A stretch of 64,000 nt of DNA from Halomonas eurihalina. GTDB lineage: Bacteria > Pseudomonadota > Gammaproteobacteria > Pseudomonadales > Halomonadaceae. The stretch spans positions 1 to 64,000 of the forward strand of contig NZ_VTPU01000019.1 of NCBI RefSeq assembly GCF_008274785.1. Direction: 5' to 3'. Position 1 is the first letter of the stretch; each line of letters opens with the position of its first letter. The position numbers and the translations under genes are program-made. Below, piece by piece: positions 8,610-16,973 of this stretch. The notes beneath the pieces are model-generated. The model saw only the letters and a list, made by a program, of their open reading frames with translations. It did no database searches and was not told the DNA's origin.

Positions 8610-10424
8610 ATGAGCTTCGATTCTCGCCAGTTTCTCGACACCATCACCGAATCCCCCGGGGTCTATCGCATGCTCGACGAGCAAGGCGATACGCTTTATG
8701 TCGGCAAGGCCCGGCGCCTCAAGGCGCGCCTGGCCAGCTATTTTCGCGGTACGCTCAACACCAAGACCCAGGCCTTGGTCTCGCGCATCGCCGACATCCA
8801 GGTCACGGTCACCAACAGCGAAACCGAGGCCCTGCTGCTCGAACAAACCCTGATCAAGGAGCAGCGTCCGCCCTATAACATCCTGCTGCGCGACGACAAG
8901 TCCTACCCGTTCGTCTTCGTCACCGACCGCCACCCGTACCCGGCGCTGGAATACAAGCGGGCCCGCACTCGGCATGGCGATGGCCGCTATCTCGGCCCCT
9001 ACCCCAGCAGCGGCGCAGTGCGTGAAAGCCTGTCACTGATGCAGAAGATCTTTCGCATCCGCAATTGCGAGGACAGTGTCTTCGCCCACCGCAGCCGCCC
9101 GTGCCTGCAGTATCAGATCGGCCGCTGCAGCGCCCCGTGCGTGGGTTATATCGACGAGGACGATTACCGCCGCGACCTGGAACATGCCGTGCAATGCCTG
9201 GAAGGCAAGAGCGAGATGGTGACCCAGGAACTCACCCGGGACATGGAAGCCGCCAGCCAGGCGCTCGACTTCGAAGAAGCGGCGCGCCTGCGGGACCAGA
9301 TCCAGCAATTGCGCCAGCTTCAGCAGCGCCAGTTCGTCGATACCGGCAGCGGCGACGCCGACATCTTCGCCCTGGCGAGTCGCCCCGGCGCCCTGTGCAT
9401 CTCGGTGCTCTCGGTGCGCGGCGGCCGGTTGCTGGGCGCACGCCACCACACGCCAAGCAATGGCCTCGACCTGACGCCCGACACACTGCTTGGCGATTTC
9501 ATCAGCCAGTACTATCTCGGCCAGGCACGCGAGATTCCTGCCGAGATCATCACCAGTCATGCGCTGTCCGATACCGACCTGATTGCCCGAGCCCTGGAGA
9601 CGTTTGCCGGGAAACGCGTGCGCCTCACCGCACGGGTGCGCGGCCATCGAGCTCAATGGCAGGAACTCGCACGTACCAACGCCGAACAGCAGCTTGCCTC
9701 CCAACTGGCCAGTCAGGCTCAGCTCGCTCAGCGCTTCGCCTCCCTGAGCGATGCCCTGTCGCTCGAACAGGTACCGGCCCGCCTCGAGTGCTTCGATATC
9801 AGCCACAGCCACGGCGAAGCTACGGTGGCATCCTGTGTGGTCTTCGACGTCAACGGTCCTCGCAAGTCCGACTACCGGCGCTTCAACATCAAGAATATCG
9901 AAGCCGGTGACGACTACGCCGCCATGCGCCAGGCCCTGACGCGACGTTTCAAGCGGCTCAAGGACGGCGAGGGAGAAGCGCCCGACCTGCTGATCGTCGA
10001 TGGCGGCAAGGGCCAGCTCAACATGGCCCGGGAGGTCTTCGCCGAACTCGGCGTCGAGGGTGTGAGGCTCATCGGCGTGGCCAAGGGCACGACCCGCAAG
10101 GCAGGGCTCGAGACACTGTTCATCGAGACCCCTGACCGTACTCTGGATCTCGACACCTCCTCGCCCGCCCTGCACCTGCTGCAGCATATCCGTGATGAGT
10201 CACACCGCTTCGCCATCACCGGACATCGTACTCGGCGCGACAAGGCCCGACGCACGTCGACGCTTCAGGACATTCCCGGGGTCGGGCCTCGTCGACGGCG
10301 CGAGTTGTTGCGCTTCTTCGGCGGCTTGCAGGGCGTCAAGCAAGCGAGCCGCGAGGAACTCGCACGGGTTCCCGGCATCAGCACAACGCTCGCCGAGTCG
10401 ATTCATCGCGCCCTGCATGGATGA
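8610..10424 (+). CDS. uvrC: UvrABC excinuclease subunit C
   Basis: A 604-residue nucleotide-excision repair nuclease that makes both incisions around the lesion with UvrB. The N-terminal GIY-YIG domain starts near PGVYRMLDEQGDTLYVGKA. A UVR motif lies near residues 195-230. The C-terminal RNase H-like half contains ECFDISHSHGE and VDGGKGQLNMA, and two helix-hairpin-helix motifs close the protein (IPGVGPRRRRELL). I prefer the ATG at 8610, which gives the conserved short N-terminus; an in-frame ATG at 8577 has a slightly better purine tract upstream and remains possible. Confidence 0.95.
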   Translation: MSFDSRQFLDTITESPGVYRMLDEQGDTLYVGKARRLKARLASYFRGTLNTKTQALVSRIADIQVTVTNSETEALLLEQTLIKEQRPPYNILLRDDKSYPFVFVTDRHPYPALEYKRARTRHGDGRYLGPYPSSGAVRESLSLMQKIFRIRNCEDSVFAHRSRPCLQYQIGRCSAPCVGYIDEDDYRRDLEHAVQCLEGKSEMVTQELTRDMEAASQALDFEEAARLRDQIQQLRQLQQRQFVDTGSGDADIFALASRPGALCISVLSVRGGRLLGARHHTPSNGLDLTPDTLLGDFISQYYLGQAREIPAEIITSHALSDTDLIARALETFAGKRVRLTARVRGHRAQWQELARTNAEQQLASQLASQAQLAQRFASLSDALSLEQVPARLECFDISHSHGEATVASCVVFDVNGPRKSDYRRFNIKNIEAGDDYAAMRQALTRRFKRLKDGEGEAPDLLIVDGGKGQLNMAREVFAELGVEGVRLIGVAKGTTRKAGLETLFIETPDRTLDLDTSSPALHLLQHIRDESHRFAITGHRTRRDKARRTSTLQDIPGVGPRRRRELLRFFGGLQGVKQASREELARVPGISTTLAESIHRALHG

Positions 10425-10496
10425 GTGGCCACAAGGCGGATAGAATAGATGGGCTTTTTCCGGCATCCCCCCTTCAAGGCAAGGATCGCAGCTCCG

Positions 10497-11045
10497 ATGA
10501 ACATACCCAATCTCCTGACGTTGGCCAGAATCATCTTTATTCCGCTGCTGGTGGTGTTCTTCTACCTGCCCTTCTCATGGAGCATGCCACTGGCCGCCGC
10601 CCTCTTTGCTCTGGCCTCGGTGACGGATTGGCTGGATGGTTTTCTGGCACGCCGCTGGGATCAGTCGACACCGTTCGGCGCCTTCCTCGACCCGGTCGCC
10701 GACAAGCTGATGGTCGCGGTGGCCCTGGCACTGCTGATCGAACGCTATGACGCCATCTGGCTGACCCTGCCGGCGCTGGTGATCATCGGTCGCGAAATCG
10801 TCATTTCGGCATTGCGGGAATGGATGGCTGAAATGGGCAAACGCGGCACGGTGGCGGTCTCCTGGATCGGCAAGCTCAAGACCACGCTCCAGATGGTCGC
10901 CCTGCTGCTGCTGCTGGCCTTCTCGCCGGGTGCCCCCATCGCCGTGTTGGGCGTCGTCACGCTTTATTTCTCCGCACTGCTGACACTCTGGTCGATGGTC
11001 CAGTATCTGCGTGCCGCCTGGCCACACCTGGCCCGCTCGATGTAA
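10497..11045 (+). CDS. pgsA: CDP-diacylglycerol--glycerol-3-phosphate 3-phosphatidyltransferase
   Basis: A 182-residue inner-membrane enzyme that makes phosphatidylglycerol-phosphate, the committed step to phosphatidylglycerol and cardiolipin. The CDP-alcohol phosphotransferase motif spans [11 protein letters not shown]...[11 protein letters not shown]. The [12 protein letters not shown] start at 10497 follows an AAGGAT site; an ATG at 10449 would add 16 residues. It lies between uvrC and the tRNA cluster. Confidence 0.95.
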   Translation: MNIPNLLTLARIIFIPLLVVFFYLPFSWSMPLAAALFALASVTDWLDGFLARRWDQSTPFGAFLDPVADKLMVAVALALLIERYDAIWLTLPALVIIGREIVISALREWMAEMGKRGTVAVSWIGKLKTTLQMVALLLLLAFSPGAPIAVLGVVTLYFSALLTLWSMVQYLRAAWPHLARSM

Positions 11046-11064
11046 CGACATCACGGAAAAGCGT

Positions 11065-11092
11065 TTGACAGTCACCGACTTATCCGTATAAT
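11065..11092 (+). promoter_or_regulatory. Strong sigma70 promoter of the tRNA-Gly/Cys/Leu operon
   Basis: Consensus TTGACA and consensus TATAAT separated by 16 bp. Transcription would start about 10 bp before tRNA-Gly. Confidence 0.88.
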
Positions 11093-11107
11093 GCGTCCTC
11101 GAGTCGA

Positions 11108-11182
11108 GCGGGAATAGCTCAGTGGTAGAGCATCGCCTTGCCAAGGCGAGGGTCGCGAGTTCGAATCTCGTTTCCCGCTCCA
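11108..11182 (+). tRNA. tRNA-Gly (GCC anticodon)
   Basis: A 75-nt cloverleaf, GCGGGAA acceptor paired with TTCCCGC, encoded CCA, anticodon loop TTGCCAA. First gene of a three-tRNA operon behind pgsA. Confidence 0.95.
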
Positions 11183-11209
11183 TTCCTCGAGAATGGCAAG
11201 ACTCCAAGA

Positions 11210-11283
11210 GGCTGGATGGCAGAGTGGTTATGCAGCGGACTGCAACTCCGTGTACGCCGGTTCGATTCCGACTCCAGCCTCCA
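11210..11283 (+). tRNA. tRNA-Cys (GCA anticodon)
   Basis: A 74-nt cloverleaf, acceptor GGCTGGA with TCCAGCC, anticodon loop CTGCAAC, encoded CCA. Middle gene of the operon. Confidence 0.95.
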
Positions 11284-11325
11284 TTTTTCCCCTCCCGTAT
11301 CATCTATCCAATCTGATCGAATCCC

Positions 11326-11412
11326 GCCCGGATGGCGAAATTGGTAGACGCAAGGGACTTAAAATCCCTCGGTGGCAACACCGTGCCGGTTCGAGCCCGG
11401 CTCCGGGCACCA
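11326..11412 (+). tRNA. tRNA-Leu (UAA anticodon)
   Basis: An 87-nt class II tRNA with a long variable arm (CGGTGGCAACACCG), anticodon loop CTTAAAA and encoded CCA. Last gene of the operon. Confidence 0.95.
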
Positions 11413-11417
11413 TCTTA

Positions 11418-11440
11418 AAATCAATATGTTATGTTGATTT
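11418..11440 (+). terminator. Weak terminator-like hairpin after tRNA-Leu
   Basis: AAATCAA and TTGATTT can pair over a 9-nt loop, followed by a pyrimidine-rich stretch. It is AT-rich and modest, but correctly placed to end the tRNA transcript. Confidence 0.35.
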
Positions 11441-11694
11441 CCTCTCTTTGTGATTGCTGATTTTCCTTCGATTAGCCACCCAAAAGTGTCCACCATGACA
11501 CGTCAGGGCTCTACCTCCCACTATCAGTATTAACCGGTCGCCCGCCTTGGTTGGTGACTCTCTGGTCAGCGACTAGCGGCTCACATTCACCTTCGATGGC
11601 GAGGATGCCATCCTGGTTGACTATCAGGATTACCATCAGAAGGTCGCATGAACCGCATGCATAACCCCGCGCCCATGCTCGGCCTTCCCGTCGG
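11441..11694. other. Noncoding spacer, possibly holding degraded gene remnants
   Basis: No convincing gene is present. A plus-strand reading of about 40 codons (LVGDSLVSD, stop, RLTFTFDGEDAILVDY) looks protein-like but is broken by a stop codon. It may be the relic of an inserted gene. I could not identify a family. Confidence 0.3.
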
Positions 11695-13080
11695 TCAGAT
11701 GGTGCGCGAGAACCTCTGCTGCCCGCCATCCAGATAAGCGTCGAAGGCCATCGCCAGGTTGCGCATCATCAAGCGACCGGCCGGGAGTACCGCCAGCGCG
11801 TCATCGCGTAGCTCGATCAGCCCGTCGGCGGCAGGCTCCACCAATCGTTCCAGGGCTTCGGCGAAGTAGTCGCCAAAGTCGATTCCATGACGCGCTTCCA
11901 AACCAGGGATATCGACGAGTCCCTGACACATCAGGCCATGAATGACATCGCCACGCAGCCGGTCATCGTCACTCAAGCGATAACCGCGCTTCACTGGTAA
12001 CCGACCGTCCTCCAGACGTTGCCGATACTGGGCAATGTCCTTGGCGTTCTGGCTGTAGGTGTCGCCAACTCTGCCGATGGCGGTAATGCCCAGCCCCACC
12101 AGGTCGCAGTCGGCATGGGTCGAGTAACCCTGGAAGTTGCGTTGCAAGGTGCCATTCTGACCTGCCAGGCAGAGCTCATCCTCGGGCAAGGCGAAGTGAT
12201 CCATGCCGATATAGTCGTAGCCCGCACCGCAAAGCCGCTCGATGGTCAGCTCCAACAGTTCCAGCTTGCGCTCCGGCGGAGGCATGTCAGCGGGGCGAAT
12301 CAGCCGCTGGGCCTTGAAGTGCCCCGGAAGGTGCGCATAGCTGTAGGCGGCGATACGGTCCGGACGCAGCGCAATGAGCTTGGCCAGGGTGGCGTCGAAG
12401 CTGGAAAGGGTCTGCCGTGGCAGGCCGTAGATCAAATCGACACTGAGCGAATCGAAACCCGCCTCACGGGCCGCCGCCATCAAGGCTGCCACCTGCTCCT
12501 CCCCCTGCACGCGATTCACCGCGCGCTGCACCTCGATATCGAAGTCCTGTACGCCGAGGCTGAGTCGGTTGAAGCCCAGGCCACGCAGTGCGCTGACCTG
12601 CTCCGGCGTCACGGTGCGAGGATCCAATTCGATCGAGAATTCGCGCTCGCCTTCCGGGGCGAAATGAAAGGCATTGTCCAGCGCCTCCAGCAATGCCCTC
12701 AACTGAGCATGACTCAAATAGGTCGGCGTGCCGCCTCCCAGATGCAACTGCGTCATGCGCCGCTCGTCGTCGAACAAGGCGCCCTGCACTTCGATCTCGC
12801 GAATCAACCAGCCCAGATATTCGGCGGCACGCTGGGTATTGTGGGTAATGATCTTGTTGCAGGCACAGTAATAGCAAAGGCTCTTGCAGAACGGGATGTG
12901 CACATAAGCCGACAACGGCTTGGGCGACACGGCCCGGTTGCTGCGCGCAGCGGCACCACGGTAGTCGTCCTCGACGAAAACCTCGCTGAACTGCGGCGCG
13001 GTAGGATATGACGTATAGCGCGGCCCCGGCCGGTCATACTTTTCCACCAGACGGCGATCGAACAGTAAATCGTGCGGCAT
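11695..13080 (-). CDS. hemN: Oxygen-independent coproporphyrinogen III oxidase
   Basis: A radical-SAM enzyme of 461 residues that decarboxylates coproporphyrinogen III to protoporphyrinogen IX without oxygen, supplying heme under anaerobiosis. The [4Fe-4S] motif CKSLCYYC follows the conserved GPRYTSYPTAP start region, with LHLGGGTPT and GVQDF downstream. I chose the ATG at 13080 (MPHDLLFD), matching the usual family N-terminus; an ATG at 13119 would add 13 residues. It is the last gene of the nar operon, 44 bp after the isomerase, which fits the heme demand of NarI during nitrate respiration. Confidence 0.93.
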   Translation of the reverse strand: MPHDLLFDRRLVEKYDRPGPRYTSYPTAPQFSEVFVEDDYRGAAARSNRAVSPKPLSAYVHIPFCKSLCYYCACNKIITHNTQRAAEYLGWLIREIEVQGALFDDERRMTQLHLGGGTPTYLSHAQLRALLEALDNAFHFAPEGEREFSIELDPRTVTPEQVSALRGLGFNRLSLGVQDFDIEVQRAVNRVQGEEQVAALMAAAREAGFDSLSVDLIYGLPRQTLSSFDATLAKLIALRPDRIAAYSYAHLPGHFKAQRLIRPADMPPPERKLELLELTIERLCGAGYDYIGMDHFALPEDELCLAGQNGTLQRNFQGYSTHADCDLVGLGITAIGRVGDTYSQNAKDIAQYRQRLEDGRLPVKRGYRLSDDDRLRGDVIHGLMCQGLVDIPGLEARHGIDFGDYFAEALERLVEPAADGLIELRDDALAVLPAGRLMMRNLAMAFDAYLDGGQQRFSRTI

Positions 13081-13124
13081 GACAGACAACGCCTTGTGAG
13101 TGGGAGTGATGGACAACATGCGCC

Positions 13125-13937
13125 CTACTGCATCAATACACGATCGACATCCTCATCGAGCTCGATGCCCTTCACGCCGATCTCGGCCACCAGCGCCAGC
13201 AGGTAGTGGCGCAGGGCACGCCGCGAGGCCTGTTCGCGCAGGCAGTGACGCACTCGATCGACGACCCGTTCGAAGGCTGGCTCGCGGCCCTCGACGCGCC
13301 GATCGATGACCACCACGTGCCAACCATAGCGCGAGGCCAGCGGCCGGTCGTGGAGCCCCTCGGGCAAGTGCTGCAGGGCGCGGTCGAGTTCGGGCACCGT
13401 CTGGCCGGGCTGCAGCCAGCCCAGCTCACCGCCCTGATCCTTCGAGGGGCAGGCGGAGTGGCGCTGGGCGAGTTCGGTAAAGCGCTCCGGGTGCTCGGTC
13501 AACTGCTCGATGAGCCGCCTTCCCTGCCGATAGCCGGCGTCACGCGCTTCGGCATCGTCCGGCGCCGCTGCCAACAGCACATGGCGCACCTCGAGGCGGG
13601 TCGGCTCGCGGAACCGCTCGGGATGGGCCGCGTGAAAGCGTCGGCAGTCCGCCTCGGTGGGCTCGGGCACCTCGAGTTCACGATCCAGCAAGGCGGCGAT
13701 GGCCGCTTCGCTGTCGTCCTGCGAGTCCCCCGCCAGCCCCAGATGCTCGGCCCGCTGGCACAGCAGCTCGCGCACCACCAGCGCCCGGGCAGCCTTGAAG
13801 TGAGCGTCTCCGGCGCTGTCGGCCGGGTGATATTGCATCTCGCGGGCGATCTCGTCCTCCTCGATCAGCGTCTCGCCGACCCAAATGGAGGACGCCGTCG
13901 CGCCTCCGGGAAGCTGCTCGATAGCGATCTCTTGCAT
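13125..13937 (-). CDS. Parvulin-type peptidyl-prolyl isomerase of the nar operon (NifM-like)
   Basis: A 270-residue protein with a helical N-terminal half and a rotamase domain from about residue 115: LEVRHVLLAA, then FTELAQRHSACPSKDQGGELGWLQPGQTVPEL and YGWHVVVIDRR. No clear signal peptide is visible, so it is probably cytoplasmic. Parvulin genes in this position downstream of narI are common in Pseudomonas and relatives, and a role in folding or maturing nitrate reductase is usually inferred rather than shown. It starts 24 bp after narI ends. Confidence 0.85.
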   Translation of the reverse strand: MQEIAIEQLPGGATASSIWVGETLIEEDEIAREMQYHPADSAGDAHFKAARALVVRELLCQRAEHLGLAGDSQDDSEAAIAALLDRELEVPEPTEADCRRFHAAHPERFREPTRLEVRHVLLAAAPDDAEARDAGYRQGRRLIEQLTEHPERFTELAQRHSACPSKDQGGELGWLQPGQTVPELDRALQHLPEGLHDRPLASRYGWHVVVIDRRVEGREPAFERVVDRVRHCLREQASRRALRHYLLALVAEIGVKGIELDEDVDRVLMQ

Positions 13938-13961
13938 GGTCGTGTCTCCCGGAAATATCGG

Positions 13962-14639
13962 TCAGGCCCGGCGGCGAACGATCTGGTAGCGCCGGGCGAT
14001 GTAGCCCAGCGGTGCGCTCCAGACGTGCACCAGGCGGGTGAAGGGGAAGACCAGGACGATGGTCAGGCCGACGAAGATATGCAGCTTGTAGATCCAGCCG
14101 ATACCCACCAGATAATCCGCGGCACCACCCTGGAAGAAGACGATGGCCTGCGCCCAGTGGGCAAGCCGGAGCATCACGCCGCCATCCAGGTGGCCCAGCG
14201 CCGGGATGATGGTGAGCAGTCCAAGAGTCACCTGCACCACCAGCAGCAGGATGATGACGGTGTCCATGGGGCTCGACGAGGCCTTGACCCGTGCATTGGT
14301 CAGGCGGCGCCAGGCCAGCATGGCGCCGCCGACCAGGCACATCACCCCGGCGATGCCGCCGATCAGGATGGCGATCACCTGCTTGGTGCCGGCACTCATG
14401 AAGGGTGCATAGACCCAATGCGGGGTCAGCAGGCCGACCAGGTGACCGAAGAAGATCACCAGGATGCCAATGTGGAAGAGGTTGCTGGCCAGGCGCATGC
14501 GGCTCGACGACAGCATCTGGCTGGAGCCGGTCTTCCAGGTGTACTGGCCGTGATCGAAACGCAGCAGGCTGCCGATGAGGAAAACACTGCCGGCGAGATA
14601 GGGGTAGAGCCCGAACAGCAGGGTGTGGAAATAACTCAT
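13962..14639 (-). CDS. narI: Respiratory nitrate reductase gamma subunit (cytochrome b)
   Basis: A 225-residue membrane subunit with five predicted helices and conserved histidines for two b hemes (FHIGILVIFFGHLVGL near the start; FTRLVHVWSAP near the end). It oxidises quinol and passes electrons to NarH. Its ATG overlaps the narJ stop codon as ATGA, indicating translational coupling. Confidence 0.95.
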   Translation of the reverse strand: MSYFHTLLFGLYPYLAGSVFLIGSLLRFDHGQYTWKTGSSQMLSSSRMRLASNLFHIGILVIFFGHLVGLLTPHWVYAPFMSAGTKQVIAILIGGIAGVMCLVGGAMLAWRRLTNARVKASSSPMDTVIILLLVVQVTLGLLTIIPALGHLDGGVMLRLAHWAQAIVFFQGGAADYLVGIGWIYKLHIFVGLTIVLVFPFTRLVHVWSAPLGYIARRYQIVRRRA

Positions 14640-15415
14640 GACGGATCTCCTTGTGGCCGTGCGGTCGGGTCGAGAACCCGCACCGCCTCGCTGTGCGCCG
14701 CCCGCTTGCGCTCGGCGAGCCGCCGCCCCTCGGCGGACTGCAGGGCGCAGTCCTGGTCGGATTCGGCGGAGAAACGCACTGCCTCCTCTTCCCAGACCGC
14801 ATCCAGCGCCTCGGGGGTGTTATCGGGTGCTTCCTGCTTCACCGTTTCGCGATGCGCATCGACATCGCCCTCGGCGCCGATCAGCCCCAGCAGCGCCAGG
14901 GGCACCAGAGCGTGATCGGCCTCGCGCTCCTCCAAACGAGCGGTGAGCCGTGCCAGAATATGGCGGATCTCGCCCAGCCAGCGGCCGATCTCGGCCTCCG
15001 AGCGGGTGGAGAGATACTCCAGAAACAATGGCAGATAGTCCGGCAGCTCGCGGGCATCGAGCTCGAAGCCCGCGGCGCGATACTCGCCCAGCAGGTCGAC
15101 CATGGCCTGGCCTCGGGCACGGGATTCGCCGTGGACATGCTCGAACAACAACAGCGAGGTGTTGCGACCGCGGTCGAACAGCGCCACGTACTCGACCTGC
15201 AGGTCGAGGAGATTGGCGTCCCGCAATCGCCGGCACCAGTCCATCAGGGCGGTACGCAGCGCCGGTCGCCAGCGCCGTTCGGCATCGAGAATCGCGATCA
15301 TCTCCGGCGCGGCGGCCTGAAGCGCCTCGGTGGGGTAATCGAGCAGCCTGGCCAGCACGCGCAGGCTGCGCATGCCGCCTGCCGGACCGGGGTATGACAT
15401 CGCCGCTTCAGCCAT
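14636..15415 (-). CDS. narJ: Nitrate reductase molybdenum cofactor assembly chaperone
   Basis: A 259-residue all-helical chaperone of the TorD/NarJ family (LARLLDYPTEALQ; LPLFLEYLSTR). It binds apo-NarG, allows molybdenum cofactor and FS0 cluster insertion, and is not part of the final enzyme. The ATG at 15415 overlaps the end of narH by 8 bp; another ATG at 15400 is possible. The acidic C-terminal tail after about residue 195 is variable in this family. Confidence 0.93.
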   Translation of the reverse strand: MAEAAMSYPGPAGGMRSLRVLARLLDYPTEALQAAAPEMIAILDAERRWRPALRTALMDWCRRLRDANLLDLQVEYVALFDRGRNTSLLLFEHVHGESRARGQAMVDLLGEYRAAGFELDARELPDYLPLFLEYLSTRSEAEIGRWLGEIRHILARLTARLEEREADHALVPLALLGLIGAEGDVDAHRETVKQEAPDNTPEALDAVWEEEAVRFSAESDQDCALQSAEGRRLAERKRAAHSEAVRVLDPTARPQGDPS

Positions 15416-16973
15416 GACGACTCTCCTCGGTCTGCGCATGGGGATCAAAGACCTCCACCGGCTGGACCAGGGTGGTCGTCTGCCGGCGGCCGCCGAACAG
15501 GCCAGCGTCACTGTCGCCACCCTGGCAGCCATCGCCGAAGCTGAAGCCACAGCCACCACGTTCGCCGAAGGCGTCGGTGGCCAGCTCGCGGTGGCTGGTG
15601 GGAATCACGAAGCGATCCTCGTAGTTGGCGATGGCCAGGTAGCGGTACATCTCCTCCACCTGGGCCTCGGTCAACCCGACCTCGTCGAGCACCTCGTTTC
15701 TCGCCTCGCCTTCCACATGCTTGCCGCGCATGTAGACGCGCATTGCCATCAGCCGCTTGAGGGCCAGCACCACAGGCTCCTCCTCGCCGGCGGAAAGCAT
15801 GTTGGCCAGGTACTGCACCGGGATGCGCAGCGACTCGATCTTCGGCAACACGCCGTCGTACTCGACCTTGCCCGCCTCGGCGGCGGACTGGATCGGCGAC
15901 AGCGGCGGCACGTACCAGACCATCGGCAAAGTGCGGTACTCGGGGTGCAACGGCAGTGCCAGGCCCCAGTCCATGGCCAGCTTGTAGACCGGCGAGGCCT
16001 GGGCGGCGGCGATGACATTGTCGGCGATGCCGTCCTTCTTCGCCTGGGCGATCACTTCCGGGTCGTGGGGGTCGAGGAAGATCTGGCGCTGGCGATGGTA
16101 GAGATCGCGCTCGTCGACGGCACTGGCCACTTCCTCGATGCAGTCGGCATCGTAGAGCAGCACGCCCAGGTAGCGGATGCGCCCCACGCAGGTTTCGGAA
16201 CAGACCGTGGGCTGGCCGGCCTCGATGCGCGGATAGCAGAAGATGCATTTCTCGGACTTGCCGCTCTTCCAGTTGTAATAGATCTTCTTGTAGGGACAGC
16301 CGGAGATGCACATCCGCCAGCCACGGCACTTGTCCTGATCGATCAGCACGATGCCGTCCTCCTCGCGCTTGTAGATCGCCCCGCTCGGGCAACTCGCCAC
16401 GCAAGTGGGGTTCAGGCAGTGCTCGCAAAGCCGCGGCAGATACATCATGAAAGTGTTTTCGAACTGGCCGTAGATATCGGCCTGCACCTGTTCGAAGTTG
16501 GCATCACGGCGACGCTTGGTAAATTCGGTGCCGAGAATCTCCTCCCAGTTGGGCCCCCACTCAATCTTGTTCATGCGCTGGCCCGAGATCAGCGAGCGTG
16601 GCCGCGCGGTGGGCTGGTGCTCACCTTGCTTGGCATTGTGCAGACGCTCGTAATCGAAGGTGAAAGGCTCGTAATAGTCGTCGATCTCCGGCAGGTCGGG
16701 ATTGGCGAAGATGTTCGCCAGCACCCGCCACTTGCCGCCGATGCGCGGTTCGATGCGGCCATCCTGACGACGCAACCAGCCGCCCTTCCACTTGTCCTGG
16801 TTCTCCCATTCCTTGGGATAGCCGATGCCGGGCTTGGTCTCGACGTTGTTGAACCAGGCGTACTCCATGCCCTCGCGGCTGGTCCAGACGTTCTTGCAGG
16901 TCACCGAGCAGGTGTGACATCCGATGCACTTGTCGAGGTTGAGCACCATGCCGACTTGCGAGCGAATCTTCAT
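15408..16973 (-). CDS. narH: Respiratory nitrate reductase beta subunit (iron-sulfur)
   Basis: A 521-residue electron-transfer subunit. Four ferredoxin-like cysteine groups are visible: CIGCHTCSVTC near the N-terminus, CEHCLNPTC, CRGWRMCISGCPYKK (with the Trp that marks the [3Fe-4S] cluster) and CIFCYPR. It carries electrons from the NarI hemes to NarG on the cytoplasmic side. Its ATG at 16973 overlaps the narG stop codon. Confidence 0.96.
   Translation of the reverse strand: MKIRSQVGMVLNLDKCIGCHTCSVTCKNVWTSREGMEYAWFNNVETKPGIGYPKEWENQDKWKGGWLRRQDGRIEPRIGGKWRVLANIFANPDLPEIDDYYEPFTFDYERLHNAKQGEHQPTARPRSLISGQRMNKIEWGPNWEEILGTEFTKRRRDANFEQVQADIYGQFENTFMMYLPRLCEHCLNPTCVASCPSGAIYKREEDGIVLIDQDKCRGWRMCISGCPYKKIYYNWKSGKSEKCIFCYPRIEAGQPTVCSETCVGRIRYLGVLLYDADCIEEVASAVDERDLYHRQRQIFLDPHDPEVIAQAKKDGIADNVIAAAQASPVYKLAMDWGLALPLHPEYRTLPMVWYVPPLSPIQSAAEAGKVEYDGVLPKIESLRIPVQYLANMLSAGEEEPVVLALKRLMAMRVYMRGKHVEGEARNEVLDEVGLTEAQVEEMYRYLAIANYEDRFVIPTSHRELATDAFGERGGCGFSFGDGCQGGDSDAGLFGGRRQTTTLVQPVEVFDPHAQTEESRHG

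Noticed and set aside
12019..13011. A 330-codon frame antisense to hemN
   Set aside because: hemN has the radical-SAM cysteine motif and full length; the antisense product has no domain.
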